A stretch of DNA of 64,000 bases, taken from contig CAIKZP010000037.1 in assembly GCA_903831935.1 (NCBI GenBank), positions 1 through 64,000 on the forward strand, given 5' to 3'. Under the pieces are notes generated by a model that saw only the letters and a program-made list of their open reading frames with translations, made no database searches and was not told where the DNA came from. The position numbers and the translations under genes are program-made. Position 1 is the stretch's first letter. Every line of letters begins with the position of its first letter. The DNA is from an uncultured Bacteroidota bacterium. Lineage in GTDB: Bacteria > Bacteroidota > Bacteroidia > Chitinophagales > Chitinophagaceae. This document shows positions 1 to 8,872 of this stretch, one piece after another.

Positions 1-11
1 CAATCAGAAAT

Positions 12-461
12 TTATTTGAAAATAATGATATCAGGAGAAACCACTGTATCACTTACGTTTTTAGCTAGGTCACGTGCCCAAAATTTAAAATAACAAGTGT
101 CGTTTTTATTTCCAGGACAACCAGGTAAAATAGGATAGCTTACATTCAAATTGGTTCCAACACTATAACCTATTTCAAAAATTCCTTTTAAATTTGGTGT
201 AACATTAAAGCTTGGAATTTTAGTTCGATCAGAAAAATTGGTACAAGTTTTAGTTCTGGTAATTTTTTGAACCCAGATACTATCTTGTAAATCACCTTGT
301 TTGTCGGTAAATTCAAGACTAAAAACAATACTACTACCATTGGCAAAACTAGTTGCATTAACAGTTTTGAATGTTAAACTTGGCTTGGTATTATAAGTAT
401 CTTTTTTACAGGCACAGAATACCAAGGTTATTGCCAGAACTAAACCTATTTTTGTCTTCAT
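12..461 (-). CDS. Hypothetical secreted lipoprotein
   Basis: This 149-residue protein is not recognised beyond being a lipoprotein. Its N-terminus is a short basic-hydrophobic signal ending in CACKKD, the usual Bacteroidota pattern of a lipidated cysteine followed by charged residues. The rest is predicted beta-rich, with three later cysteines (CTNF, GCPG, DTCYF) that could form disulfides outside the inner membrane. The ATG is 50 nt from the divergent LuxE-like gene, so the two share an upstream region. Function unknown; the gene is complete. Confidence 0.7.
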   Translation of the reverse strand: MKTKIGLVLAITLVFCACKKDTYNTKPSLTFKTVNATSFANGSSIVFSLEFTDKQGDLQDSIWVQKITRTKTCTNFSDRTKIPSFNVTPNLKGIFEIGYSVGTNLNVSYPILPGCPGNKNDTCYFKFWARDLAKNVSDTVVSPDIIIFK

Positions 462-510
462 TCGTTTCGCTTACAAATCAAATTTAGTTAAAACATTACA
501 ATACATAGCA

Positions 511-1491
511 GTGCTACCATTCGATGTTAACAATATTTTCTCAGAGTCGGCCCAGAATTTTCAGGAACGGGCCTTAAAACTGTTCAATTGGCAGTATTTA
601 AACAACCCAGTTTATAAACAATGGTGCGATTTAACCATTAGTGGGCCTTCGTCTATTCAAACAATTACACAAATTCCAGCCTTACCCGTTGGATTTTTTA
701 AAACGCATACTGTAGTAAGTACTGATTTTCCTTTGGATTCATTTTTTGAGAGCAGTGGCACCACTCAAACAAGTAATAGTAGACACTGGGTAAAAGACCT
801 TGAATTGTATCGTTTGAGCTTTAATAAAGCATTTGCTATGTATTATGGCGATGTAAAGGATTGGTGCATTATAGGACTTTTACCGGCCTATTTAGAAAGA
901 CAAGATTCTTCGTTAGTGTTAATGGTAGATGAATTGATTAAGCAATCTGGCCACCAACACAGCGGATTCTACTTGTATGAACACGAAAAGCTAGCTGCAA
1001 CACTAGCTTTGTTAGAAGCGGCAAAACAACCTACTCTTTTAATAGGGGTAACTTTTGCCTTACTAGATTTTGCTGAAAATTGGCCGCAGCCATTGCACTA
1101 TACCACTATTATGGAAACCGGTGGCATGAAAGGACGGCGCAAAGAAATCACGCGCGCCGAAGTACATGAAGTATTAACCACTCAGTTTAAAGTGCCCACT
1201 ATCCATTCTGAATATGGCATGACAGAATTATTAAGTCAGGCTTACTCAAAAGGAGATGGTAGATACCACTGTCCACCTTGGATGAAAGTATTGGTTCGCG
1301 ACGAAGAAGATCCAATGCAAGTGAAAACAATTGGGAGAGGGGTGTTGAATATTATTGATTTGGCAAATGCTTATAGTTGTGGCTTCATTGCTACAGATGA
1401 TATGGGAATTGTGTATGATGATGGAAGTTTTGAAGTGTTTGGTAGACTAGACAATAGTGATATTCGAGGATGTAGTTTGATGGTATTGTAG
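511..1491 (+). CDS. LuxE-like acyl-protein synthetase (ANL superfamily)
   Basis: This 326-residue protein resembles the LuxE acyl-protein synthetase family (PF04443), short relatives of the adenylate-forming (ANL) enzymes that activate carboxylic acids with ATP. Visible ANL-like motifs, in order, are the phosphate-binding loop SSGTTQTS (about residue 82), the A5-type motif YGMTEL (about 236), an ATDDMG segment and a closing GRLDNSDIRG segment. The start codon is GTG with no better ATG upstream. In luminescent bacteria LuxE works with LuxC and LuxD, none of which is nearby, so the substrate here is unknown. It may activate an acyl chain for envelope or secondary metabolism, which is inference. 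It is convergent with the glycoside hydrolase gene. Confidence 0.8.
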   Translation: MLPFDVNNIFSESAQNFQERALKLFNWQYLNNPVYKQWCDLTISGPSSIQTITQIPALPVGFFKTHTVVSTDFPLDSFFESSGTTQTSNSRHWVKDLELYRLSFNKAFAMYYGDVKDWCIIGLLPAYLERQDSSLVLMVDELIKQSGHQHSGFYLYEHEKLAATLALLEAAKQPTLLIGVTFALLDFAENWPQPLHYTTIMETGGMKGRRKEITRAEVHEVLTTQFKVPTIHSEYGMTELLSQAYSKGDGRYHCPPWMKVLVRDEEDPMQVKTIGRGVLNIIDLANAYSCGFIATDDMGIVYDDGSFEVFGRLDNSDIRGCSLMVL

Positions 1492-1561
1492 TTTTGGGAT
1501 TTTTTTTTCAAATAAATAAGTAATAAGGTTGCGGCTAATTAAAACAAGTATAATGCCGTAA

Positions 1562-1589
1562 TGAAAAAATAATTGACATTACTTTTTCA
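1562..1589 (-). terminator. AT-rich hairpin between convergent genes
   Basis: Arms TGAAAAAATAAT and ATTACTTTTTCA flank a 4-nt TGAC loop. There is one A-C mismatch on the plus strand, which becomes a G-U wobble on the minus strand. It lies 11 nt beyond the stop of the last gene of the minus-strand sugar operon, so it may end that transcript. The stem has almost no GC. Confidence 0.4.
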
Positions 1590-1599
1590 AATTCTAGGC

Positions 1600-3219
1600 T
1601 TAGTTTAATGCTATTATACGTAACGCGATATAAGGTTTTAAGGGTAAGCTGATTTTTTTTCTATCCTTGTCAAAAAAACGATAATCTTCTAATGTTGCGG
1701 TTTCAAATACTTCAGATACTGGCGTAATTGTCATATTCCAAGTGTCGATAATTTCTACTTTGAATTTTTTTCCACTAACCAATTTATTAAATGAGCCATT
1801 CTTTTGTGGAAGATTAAAGTACCAATTTTCATTCATCTCTTTTCCGAAATAAATTAAATAATTACCATTACCGCTCGATGCTGTTTTTAAATCACGACTC
1901 ACATCAGCAGCTTCCAATGGGCCTGATGCTGCTTCTAATATTTCTCTCAAAAAGCCAGCTCTTTTCCAACTAGTACCTTTCCATTCTCCCCCTTTTGCCC
2001 AAAAAATAGTATCGTTTGCGTCTTTGTACATGTATGTTTCGCCATGTGTTACATAAGTGCCTGCAATAACTCCCATCCACATTAAGTAAGTCATATATTC
2101 GCCGCTATATCTACCCCATCTCGCACTTAAGTTTCCTTCGTAACCCACTTCGTCGTATATGATTGGTTTGTTATACGCATTGCGAAGAATAGGGGCTGCT
2201 CCCCAATGCATAACGGGTGCTTCGTCTTGGATACTAGCATGCGTAAAACAGGGAAGCCAATATTCGATATATTTTGCAGTACTGCCATGTATCGATTCTA
2301 AATGATGGTATGGATCTGTTTGCGCAACAGATTGCGACAAATTAATCCATTCATCATGTGTTTTGTATTTTACTAAATCCCACTCATTGGCAATAGACCA
2401 CCACACATTTTTGAAAGCACCTAATCTGGCAATAACGTATTTGATGTATTTTAAATTTACATCCATGGGTAATGAATCAAAACCCCAGCGACCTTTATCG
2501 TAGGGATGAAATAAAATTAAATCGGCTTCTATACCAAGTTGGTTTAGAGCGTCGATTTGTTTTTCTAATTCCTGAAAAAAGGCTGGATTAAAACTAGTTA
2601 AGTCCCAAACTTTTTTATCAGTTCCATCAATTCTTTTTGCAACACTTTTAACAGGGTAAGGATAAATTTCTGGCTCTTCTTTTACTAAATTATAATCTTT
2701 CGGAAACACACACATCCGTAATTTATTGAAGCCCGATTTTTTTAATGATTGCAATGTTAGTTGCTGTACTGCTTTACTCATATGGTTCCATGCATAAGCC
2801 GTAGTACCTACTGGATAATACTGTTTGCCATCTGCATATTTAAAATGATAGGTATTACTAATCTTAACCATACCATGATTATTTCCGCTTGCCTCAACAC
2901 AATTGAAGCTACCTTTCTGATTGTTAAGTTCTTTGATATTGCTAGTAGTAACATATTGCCAGTTACCTGTTTTTGCAGGCATAAATCGAATTTTAAACGA
3001 ATTGTTTCCATCAAAAAATCCATCAACAGTATAGGTAGTGTCTTTGTTACTAAATTTTGCAGATAATTGAATATTGGCAAAAGCGTTTCCATTGGTTTGA
3101 TAAACAAATGTTGCTTCAAACCGGTTCCATTTTTGAACTGATTCTTGTGCATATCCAATAAAACTGAAAAGGATCAATAAAATAGAGATTGATAAAACGA
3201 GGCTTGATTTTCTATTCAT
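1600..3219 (-). CDS. Secreted glycoside hydrolase, DUF5060/DUF4038 (apiosidase-like) type
   Basis: This 539-residue enzyme begins with a signal peptide (MNRKSSLVLSISILLILFSF, cleavage near GYAQ). An N-terminal beta domain of DUF5060 type (about residues 28-110) precedes a TIM-barrel of the DUF4038/apiosidase-like clan (about 120-440) and a C-terminal beta domain of DUF5605 type. Candidate catalytic glutamates are in SIANEWD (acid/base) and IIYDEVGYEG (nucleophile), the usual clan-A geometry. The DUF4038 clan includes GH140 apiosidases from rhamnogalacturonan-II loci. This is the last gene of the sugar operon, 32 nt after the kinase, so it probably frees the sugar that the ABC system imports. 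Exact linkage is unknown. Family-level call is firm; apiosidase activity is inference. Confidence 0.8.
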   Translation of the reverse strand: MNRKSSLVLSISILLILFSFIGYAQESVQKWNRFEATFVYQTNGNAFANIQLSAKFSNKDTTYTVDGFFDGNNSFKIRFMPAKTGNWQYVTTSNIKELNNQKGSFNCVEASGNNHGMVKISNTYHFKYADGKQYYPVGTTAYAWNHMSKAVQQLTLQSLKKSGFNKLRMCVFPKDYNLVKEEPEIYPYPVKSVAKRIDGTDKKVWDLTSFNPAFFQELEKQIDALNQLGIEADLILFHPYDKGRWGFDSLPMDVNLKYIKYVIARLGAFKNVWWSIANEWDLVKYKTHDEWINLSQSVAQTDPYHHLESIHGSTAKYIEYWLPCFTHASIQDEAPVMHWGAAPILRNAYNKPIIYDEVGYEGNLSARWGRYSGEYMTYLMWMGVIAGTYVTHGETYMYKDANDTIFWAKGGEWKGTSWKRAGFLREILEAASGPLEAADVSRDLKTASSGNGNYLIYFGKEMNENWYFNLPQKNGSFNKLVSGKKFKVEIIDTWNMTITPVSEVFETATLEDYRFFDKDRKKISLPLKPYIALRIIALN

Positions 3220-3251
3220 TTTTTATTTTTAAGCGATTGTTTTAATTTTTT

Positions 3252-4739
3252 TTAAGGCCTTTTAATTTCTTTTTGCCATCCTTGGTATTGTTTAATTACA
3301 TCGGTATGCAACAAGGGGGTATAATATTTTTTATTAGGCATTATTTTTTTCAAAGCATCAATATTGTCGTATATACCAATGGTAAGCCCGGCTAAAAAGG
3401 CAGCACCTAATGCAGATACATCTGGCATTCCAATAGTAGCCACATTTTTATTAAGCAAGTTGGCAATAAATTGCATAATAAATTCATTATTGGTAATGCC
3501 ACCATCTGCATTTAATTCTTTTAATGAAATTTGTGCGTCTTTTTCCATGGCAGTAATCACGTCCATTATTTGATAGGGGATAGATTCTAAGGCGGCTCTT
3601 ACAATATGATTTTTGGTGGTGCTAAAACTAATTCCCGACAACGAGGCTCTTCTTTCCATTTTCCAATGGGGTGATCCCAATCCACTAAATGCAGGAATTA
3701 AATAAACGCCACCATTGTCTGAAACGGCATTTGCCATGTTTTCAGTTTCTATACTATCTGAAAATAAATTCAATTCATTTTTTAACCATTCAAGGGTAGC
3801 GCCACATGAAACAATTACGCCTTCATAAGCATAATCAATTCTATTTTCAATACTCCAGCAAACAGTGGTCACCATGCCATTTTTTGAAATCATTGGTTGA
3901 TTGCCAATATTCATTAATACGCTACAACCAGTGCCCATTGTAGCTTTTGCTGTGCCAACATCAAAACATCCTTCTCCAAATGCAGCCGCATGAGAATCAC
4001 CAATTAATGCAGCAATAGGAATAGCGTTTAAAAACAAATTATTTACTGTTGTAGTTCCAAAATAACTAGCCGATGCTTTGATGGTAGGTAAATTAATACC
4101 TGTTAATCCATAGGCTTCAATTAATTCATGATCCCACTGCAAAGTATGCAAGTTAAAAAACAAGGTGCGTGATGCATTGGTATGATCTGTTGCGTATTCT
4201 TTACCATTGGTTAATTTATAAAGTAACCAGGTGTCAATTGTGCCAAAATAAGCAGTTCCATTTTTTATTGTCAATTGAATATTAGCATTGTGTTTAAATA
4301 GCCAAATTAGTTTTGATGCAGAAAAATAAGGGTCAATTACCAATCCTGTTTTTTGCTGAATAGTTTCGGCTAATCCATTTTGTTTAAGTTGCTCACATTC
4401 ATATATTGACCTTTTGCATTGCCATACAATTGCAGGATGTATAGGGTTTCCTGCTTTATCCCAAATAACAAATGTTTCTCTTTGATTAGATATACCAATA
4501 GTTGCAATATCATTTTTGTCAAAACCTTTTTCCTCGAATGCTTGTAAACACTTACTTACAGATGTGAATACATTTTGTAAAATTCCTTCAGGATCTTGTT
4601 CTACATATCCATTCTCAAAATAATTGGTATGTAAAGGTGCTGACCCTTTTGCAATGGCATTTCCATTAATATCAAATACCAATGATTTGGTTGCACTAGT
4701 GCCTTGGTCTATTGCTAGTATGTACTTATGTTTATTCAA
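3252..4739 (-). CDS. FGGY-family carbohydrate kinase, glycerol-kinase-like
   Basis: This is an FGGY kinase of 495 residues that phosphorylates a polyol or ketose with ATP in the cytoplasm. It is close to glycerol kinase: the ATP-site start AIDQGTSATK, SNQRET (the Arg-Glu pair that binds glycerol), IVWQCKR, DPYFSASK and the catalytic Asp in IGDSHAA are all visible. However it sits inside a sugar-import operon with an isomerase and a split transketolase and has no glycerol facilitator or GlpD beside it. A ketose with a glycerol-like branched end, such as D-apulose, is a reasonable substrate; that is inference. The start is TTG, 6 nt after the permease stop, and no ATG fits the family N-terminus better. 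True glycerol kinase remains the alternative. Confidence 0.85.
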   Translation of the reverse strand: MNKHKYILAIDQGTSATKSLVFDINGNAIAKGSAPLHTNYFENGYVEQDPEGILQNVFTSVSKCLQAFEEKGFDKNDIATIGISNQRETFVIWDKAGNPIHPAIVWQCKRSIYECEQLKQNGLAETIQQKTGLVIDPYFSASKLIWLFKHNANIQLTIKNGTAYFGTIDTWLLYKLTNGKEYATDHTNASRTLFFNLHTLQWDHELIEAYGLTGINLPTIKASASYFGTTTVNNLFLNAIPIAALIGDSHAAAFGEGCFDVGTAKATMGTGCSVLMNIGNQPMISKNGMVTTVCWSIENRIDYAYEGVIVSCGATLEWLKNELNLFSDSIETENMANAVSDNGGVYLIPAFSGLGSPHWKMERRASLSGISFSTTKNHIVRAALESIPYQIMDVITAMEKDAQISLKELNADGGITNNEFIMQFIANLLNKNVATIGMPDVSALGAAFLAGLTIGIYDNIDALKKIMPNKKYYTPLLHTDVIKQYQGWQKEIKRP

Positions 4740-4745
4740 AATAGA

Positions 4746-5720
4746 TTATTCTTTTTTATCACCAATTTTGTCAATAATTACTGCTAATAAAATAACAGCA
4801 CCTTTCACTACTTGTTGCCAAAATGGTGAAACATTTAATAATACCAATCCATTATTTAAAACACCTATAATAATAGCGCCAATTACGGTGCCCCATATAC
4901 TGCCTCTGCCGCCGTTTAATGAAGTGCCTCCAATAACTACTGCAGCAATGGCGTCTAATTCATAACTTATGCCAGCATTGGGTTGTGCAGAATCTAATCG
5001 AGAAGTAACAATAATACCGCCTATTGCGGCAAGTGTTGCACCTAAACTATATACGATTAATTTTACCCGATTAATGCTAATGCCAGAAAGTTTCGCCGCA
5101 TTTTCATTGCCACCAATGGCATAAATATATCTGCCTAGTTTTGTTTTTTTAGTTATAAAAACGGCAATTAAAACAACTACAGTTGCAATCCATACTGGTA
5201 TTGGTATGCCAATAAAAGAACCAGCTCCAATGAATGCAAAACTAGTTCCAAGGTTGCTAATTGGGTGTCCTTCTGTATACAACATAGTAAATCCTCTTGC
5301 TATAGTTAACATAGCAAGTGTTGCAACAAATGGGGGTACTTTAAATTTTGTAATTACCAATCCATTAAAGAAACCTAAAAATGCGCCAATAATAATGGCA
5401 CAAAGGATAGCTCCTAATAAAGTGAATCCCACAAATAAATCTAGTGTTGGAAATTGCCATCCATTTTTTAATAAACCAGCAGTAATTGCGCCACATAGCG
5501 CCAAAACAGACCCCACCGATAAGTCAATACCTGCGGTAAGTACAATCATGGTCATGCCCGTTGCAACACATATATTTACTGCTATTTGTCGTAATACATT
5601 AACGCCATTTGATGCCGTGAAAAATTTGTTAGATAACAAACTTAAAACGATGCACAAAATAATAAGTGCTATCAATGACTGAAACTTGTTTAAGTTGTTT
5701 TTATAATTATTGGCCGTCAT
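4746..5720 (-). CDS. Ribose-type sugar ABC transporter permease (RbsC family)
   Basis: This 324-residue inner-membrane permease of the RbsC/BPD_transp_2 family has about ten hydrophobic segments. It carries the family motifs GIDLSVGSVLAL (near residue 65) and the late GGTSLNGGRGS loop that meets the ATPase. It would form the channel for the sugar delivered by the binding protein encoded three genes upstream. It lies 11 nt after the ATPase gene and 6 nt before the kinase gene, so translation is probably coupled. Ribose-type importers are uncommon in Bacteroidota, which usually take up glycans through SusCD. Confidence 0.93.
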   Translation of the reverse strand: MTANNYKNNLNKFQSLIALIILCIVLSLLSNKFFTASNGVNVLRQIAVNICVATGMTMIVLTAGIDLSVGSVLALCGAITAGLLKNGWQFPTLDLFVGFTLLGAILCAIIIGAFLGFFNGLVITKFKVPPFVATLAMLTIARGFTMLYTEGHPISNLGTSFAFIGAGSFIGIPIPVWIATVVVLIAVFITKKTKLGRYIYAIGGNENAAKLSGISINRVKLIVYSLGATLAAIGGIIVTSRLDSAQPNAGISYELDAIAAVVIGGTSLNGGRGSIWGTVIGAIIIGVLNNGLVLLNVSPFWQQVVKGAVILLAVIIDKIGDKKE

Positions 5721-5731
5721 TCGCAGATAGT

Positions 5732-7237
5732 TTAATTTTTTTGAATAGCATAGGTTAATATTTCTTGTTCGCTAGTTTCATTAATTTTTAAATTGGCAGT
5801 TATTTCTCCTTCACACATTACTATAACACGGTCTGCAACAGCTAAAATTTCTGGTAATTCAGACGATGCCAATATAATGCCCATTCCTTCTGCAGATAAG
5901 TTTTTTATTAATTGGTAGATTTCTGATTTGGCTTGAATATCTATTCCACGGGTTGGTTCATCTAGTAATAAAACTTTTGGATTTGTTGCTAACCATTTTG
6001 CTAGAACCACTTTTTGCTGATTTCCCCCACTTAATTTTTCTACCGATTTGTTGTTTTCAGCTGTTTTTATGGATAGTTTGCTAATGTATTTTTCGGTTAG
6101 ATCTTTTTCTTTTCTACCAATGAGTAAAAGGCCCCATTTTTCTAATTTTTCTAGTATGCTTAAACTGATATTTTTACTGACTGACTGATTTAAAATTAAG
6201 CCTTGTAGTTTTCTGTCTTCAGGTACTAATGCAATGCCTACCTTAATAGCATCAGCAGGCGAACTAATTTTTTTGAATTCATTTTCTATACAAATAGTAC
6301 CCTTAGACTTTTTTGGATGCAAGCCAAAAAGAACTTCCATTAATTCTGTTCTTCCTGCGCCCATCAAACCATATATTCCAAGGATTTCACCTTTGTATAA
6401 TGAAAATGAAATATTACTCAGTAGCATGTTTAATTTGATAGTTGGATGTTGTAGTTCTATACCTTTTGCGCTGAGTAAAACAATATTGCTTTTTGTATCT
6501 AGATTTTTCTTTTGAACCTTTAGTTCTCTTCCAGACATTTGTTGAATGAGTGATTCTTGAGTTGCTTCTTGCATAAGTCCAGCAGCTATATTTGTGCCGT
6601 CTCTTAAAACAACAAAATTGTCGGCAATTGCAAATAGTTCTATAAACTTATGAGAAATGTATACAATCGTTTTTCCTTCGTTTTTTAATTGTGCAATTAT
6701 TGAAAATAAATTAGTTACTTCTTTATCGCTAATAGCTGAAGTTGGTTCATCCATTATAATTACTAACGCATTGGTATGTAGTGCTTTGGCAATTTCTACA
6801 AGTTGCTGCTGACCTATTTTTAAATTTTCAATTTTAGTATTCGGATCAATTAAAAAATTTAATCTTTCAAGCAGCTGTTTTGATAGGTTATTCATTTTGT
6901 TTTTGTCCAACATGCCAAATGAATTAGTCAACTCTTTTCCTAAAAAAATATTTTCTGCAATGCTTAAATAGGGTACTAGATTTAATTCTTGGTGTATAAT
7001 AGCAATGCCTGCATTTTCTGCATCTTTTGTTCCTGAAAATTTTATTGAATTTCCTTGATAAATAATTTGGCCTTCGTATTGAGTATACACCCCAGAAAAA
7101 ATTTTCATTAGAGTAGATTTCCCTGCGCCGTTCTCGCCTATAATAGCATTTACTTTTCCTGGATACAATGTAAGATTGATATTGGATAGCGCGTGAATAC
7201 CCGAAAATTGCTTTGATATGTTTTTTGCTTCTAGCAT
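5732..7237 (-). CDS. Ribose-type sugar ABC transporter ATPase (RbsA family)
   Basis: This 501-residue protein has two fused nucleotide-binding domains, as in RbsA. The first has an intact Walker A (GENGAGKST, near residue 35), a signature-like LKIGQQQ and Walker B IIMDEPTS. The second has the usual degenerate Walker A GLMGAGRTE, the signature LSGGNQQ and Walker B LLLDEPTRGID. It energises sugar import from the cytoplasmic face. The ATG directly abuts the stop of the DUF2291 gene. The sequence is typical and does not reveal the substrate. Confidence 0.95.
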   Translation of the reverse strand: MLEAKNISKQFSGIHALSNINLTLYPGKVNAIIGENGAGKSTLMKIFSGVYTQYEGQIIYQGNSIKFSGTKDAENAGIAIIHQELNLVPYLSIAENIFLGKELTNSFGMLDKNKMNNLSKQLLERLNFLIDPNTKIENLKIGQQQLVEIAKALHTNALVIIMDEPTSAISDKEVTNLFSIIAQLKNEGKTIVYISHKFIELFAIADNFVVLRDGTNIAAGLMQEATQESLIQQMSGRELKVQKKNLDTKSNIVLLSAKGIELQHPTIKLNMLLSNISFSLYKGEILGIYGLMGAGRTELMEVLFGLHPKKSKGTICIENEFKKISSPADAIKVGIALVPEDRKLQGLILNQSVSKNISLSILEKLEKWGLLLIGRKEKDLTEKYISKLSIKTAENNKSVEKLSGGNQQKVVLAKWLATNPKVLLLDEPTRGIDIQAKSEIYQLIKNLSAEGMGIILASSELPEILAVADRVIVMCEGEITANLKINETSEQEILTYAIQKN

Positions 7238-7867
7238 TTAATTTACTATTTGTATGCGAACAGGAAGTAATTCCAATCCATTCCATTTAATATGTGCCTT
7301 ATTCAACTCAACAGCGCCTATAATAGTAAGCGTTTGTCCTTTTTTTACCATTTTCTTAAATGATGTTAATACATAAGTTCGAACAATTTTATTTAGTTCT
7401 TCTGAGATGCTATTTAATTCTGTTGTATTAGGAAAGTCCGATATGGCAACAAGTTCTGAAGCGTCTCTAATAGCATTTCCATAGATATATTCAGTAGCAA
7501 TGGTTGCTGTATCTGATCCTGGCAATTGAATAGTTACTTCATCTTCATAAACACTTAAAACAGTTGCTTTTGTTTTTATTAGTGCATACCGATAATTGCC
7601 AATTCCCATTGCATTTGTATGTTTTTTTAATGCATCAGCCTCATTGTTATTAACAGCCTGTTTAAGTTGGCTAAAATCAATGGAACTATCCACTTTTTGC
7701 GGCATTTTTTCTTCCCATAAAATTTTAGAAAAAAGCGCTGCATTAAACTTTTCAGTACTTAGTTTATTAATGTCACTTAATTTTTTAAAGTAAACTGAAT
7801 TATAACCTACTATTAAAAGGATTAGTAAGTAGATAATATATTTTATTAATTTTTTCATCAGGGTCAT
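7238..7867 (-). CDS. DUF2291 family periplasmic protein of sugar ABC operon
   Basis: This 209-residue protein matches the DUF2291 family (PF10054). It has an N-terminal hydrophobic anchor (about residues 8-24) followed by a small periplasmic domain containing an OB-like beta region (KATVLSVYEDEVTIQLPG). DUF2291 proteins are known mainly from ribose-type ABC operons in Proteobacteria and have no assigned biochemical function. Here the gene sits exactly between the binding protein (stop adjacent to its start) and the ATPase, which supports an accessory role in that importer. An alternative ATG three codons downstream is equally possible. Confidence 0.8.
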   Translation of the reverse strand: MTLMKKLIKYIIYLLILLIVGYNSVYFKKLSDINKLSTEKFNAALFSKILWEEKMPQKVDSSIDFSQLKQAVNNNEADALKKHTNAMGIGNYRYALIKTKATVLSVYEDEVTIQLPGSDTATIATEYIYGNAIRDASELVAISDFPNTTELNSISEELNKIVRTYVLTSFKKMVKKGQTLTIIGAVELNKAHIKWNGLELLPVRIQIVN

Positions 7868-8818
7868 TTATTTTTTGCCGTATGCTATATAGTCTGATAT
7901 GTTTTTTGAAGTAACTAGTTCAACTGCAACAGGTATTTTTTTAGGAAAATCTCTTCTGCCTTTAATATATTCATCTGCAAATTCGGCAGCAGTTTCAGCC
8001 ATTACTTTTGGAAATTGCATGCCGGTTGCTGCAATTTTGTTTTCACCAATAGAGGTGATTACATCTTCGGCACCATCAAAACCATATACTTTAATTTTGT
8101 CAGCTTTTCCAACAGATACCAATGCTTGGTATGCACCACTTGCCATACCGTCGTTTCCACAAAAAACTGCTTCAATATCTGGATGTGCTTGTAAAATAGA
8201 TTCCATTACTTCCATTGCTTTATTTCTATCAAAATCTGCACTTTGCTGTGCTACCATTTTTAAGCCTGGGTAATTATCAACCACACTATGAAATCCTTTA
8301 GATCTTGCCCATGTATTATTGTCTCCAACTATTCCTAACAGTTCAACATAATTTCCTTTTTTATGTAATTGTTGTGTAAAATATTTTCCTATTGCTACAG
8401 CGCCAGAATAACTGTCGGATAATATTTGCGAAGTAGGTGCTTCAATAGAATTAATTTCTCGATCCATACAGAAAACAGGTATGCCTGCTGCTTTAGCTTT
8501 TAAAACATTTGAAATTGACCCATTGGCATCTGTAGAATTAAATAGGATGGCTTCATAACCAGATACAATGATGTTTTCGAAATGATCTGATTCTAATGCA
8601 GTATTGTTTTGCGAATCATAAATTTTTGTTTCGTATCCTAGGGATTTTGCTTTTGCTGCTGCCGTTTCAGCTAAAAAAACAAACCAAGGATTATTTAGCG
8701 TAGAAACTACAACAGCAATACTATGCTTTTTAGATGCCTTTTTTTTGTTACTACATTTTATAAAGAATGTAGGTATGAAAAATAATAGCAATGTGAGGTT
8801 TCGCAATCGTTTATTCAT
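7868..8818 (-). CDS. Sugar ABC transporter substrate-binding lipoprotein (RbsB family)
   Basis: This 316-residue periplasmic binding protein belongs to the ribose/galactose family (Peripla_BP_4). The N-terminus is hydrophobic with Cys22 in FIKCSNKKK, an atypical lipobox but plausible for a membrane-anchored binding protein. Family features include the opening segment [13 protein letters not shown], the hinge CMDREIN and the GNDGMASGA and YGFDGAEDV segments, whose Asp and Asn residues bind sugar hydroxyls. It delivers the sugar to the permease and ATPase encoded downstream. The ligand cannot be read from the sequence; the linked catabolic genes suggest a pentose or branched pentose. Confidence 0.92.
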   Translation of the reverse strand: MNKRLRNLTLLLFFIPTFFIKCSNKKKASKKHSIAVVVSTLNNPWFVFLAETAAAKAKSLGYETKIYDSQNNTALESDHFENIIVSGYEAILFNSTDANGSISNVLKAKAAGIPVFCMDREINSIEAPTSQILSDSYSGAVAIGKYFTQQLHKKGNYVELLGIVGDNNTWARSKGFHSVVDNYPGLKMVAQQSADFDRNKAMEVMESILQAHPDIEAVFCGNDGMASGAYQALVSVGKADKIKVYGFDGAEDVITSIGENKIAATGMQFPKVMAETAAEFADEYIKGRRDFPKKIPVAVELVTSKNISDYIAYGKK

Positions 8819-8872
8819 GAATGATTTTTTATTGTTAGGTCCAATTGATTTTTATGGCAAAAAATAATTGGT

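Noticed and set aside
2808-3158. Minus-strand 116-codon ORF
   Set aside because: It is a frame-shifted shadow of the glycoside hydrolase gene, whose frame has signal peptide and motifs.
3252-4739. Simple glycerol kinase (glpK)
   Set aside because: The glycerol-contact residues are present, but operon context with isomerase, transketolase and sugar importer argues against a plain glycerol role; kept as an alternative only.
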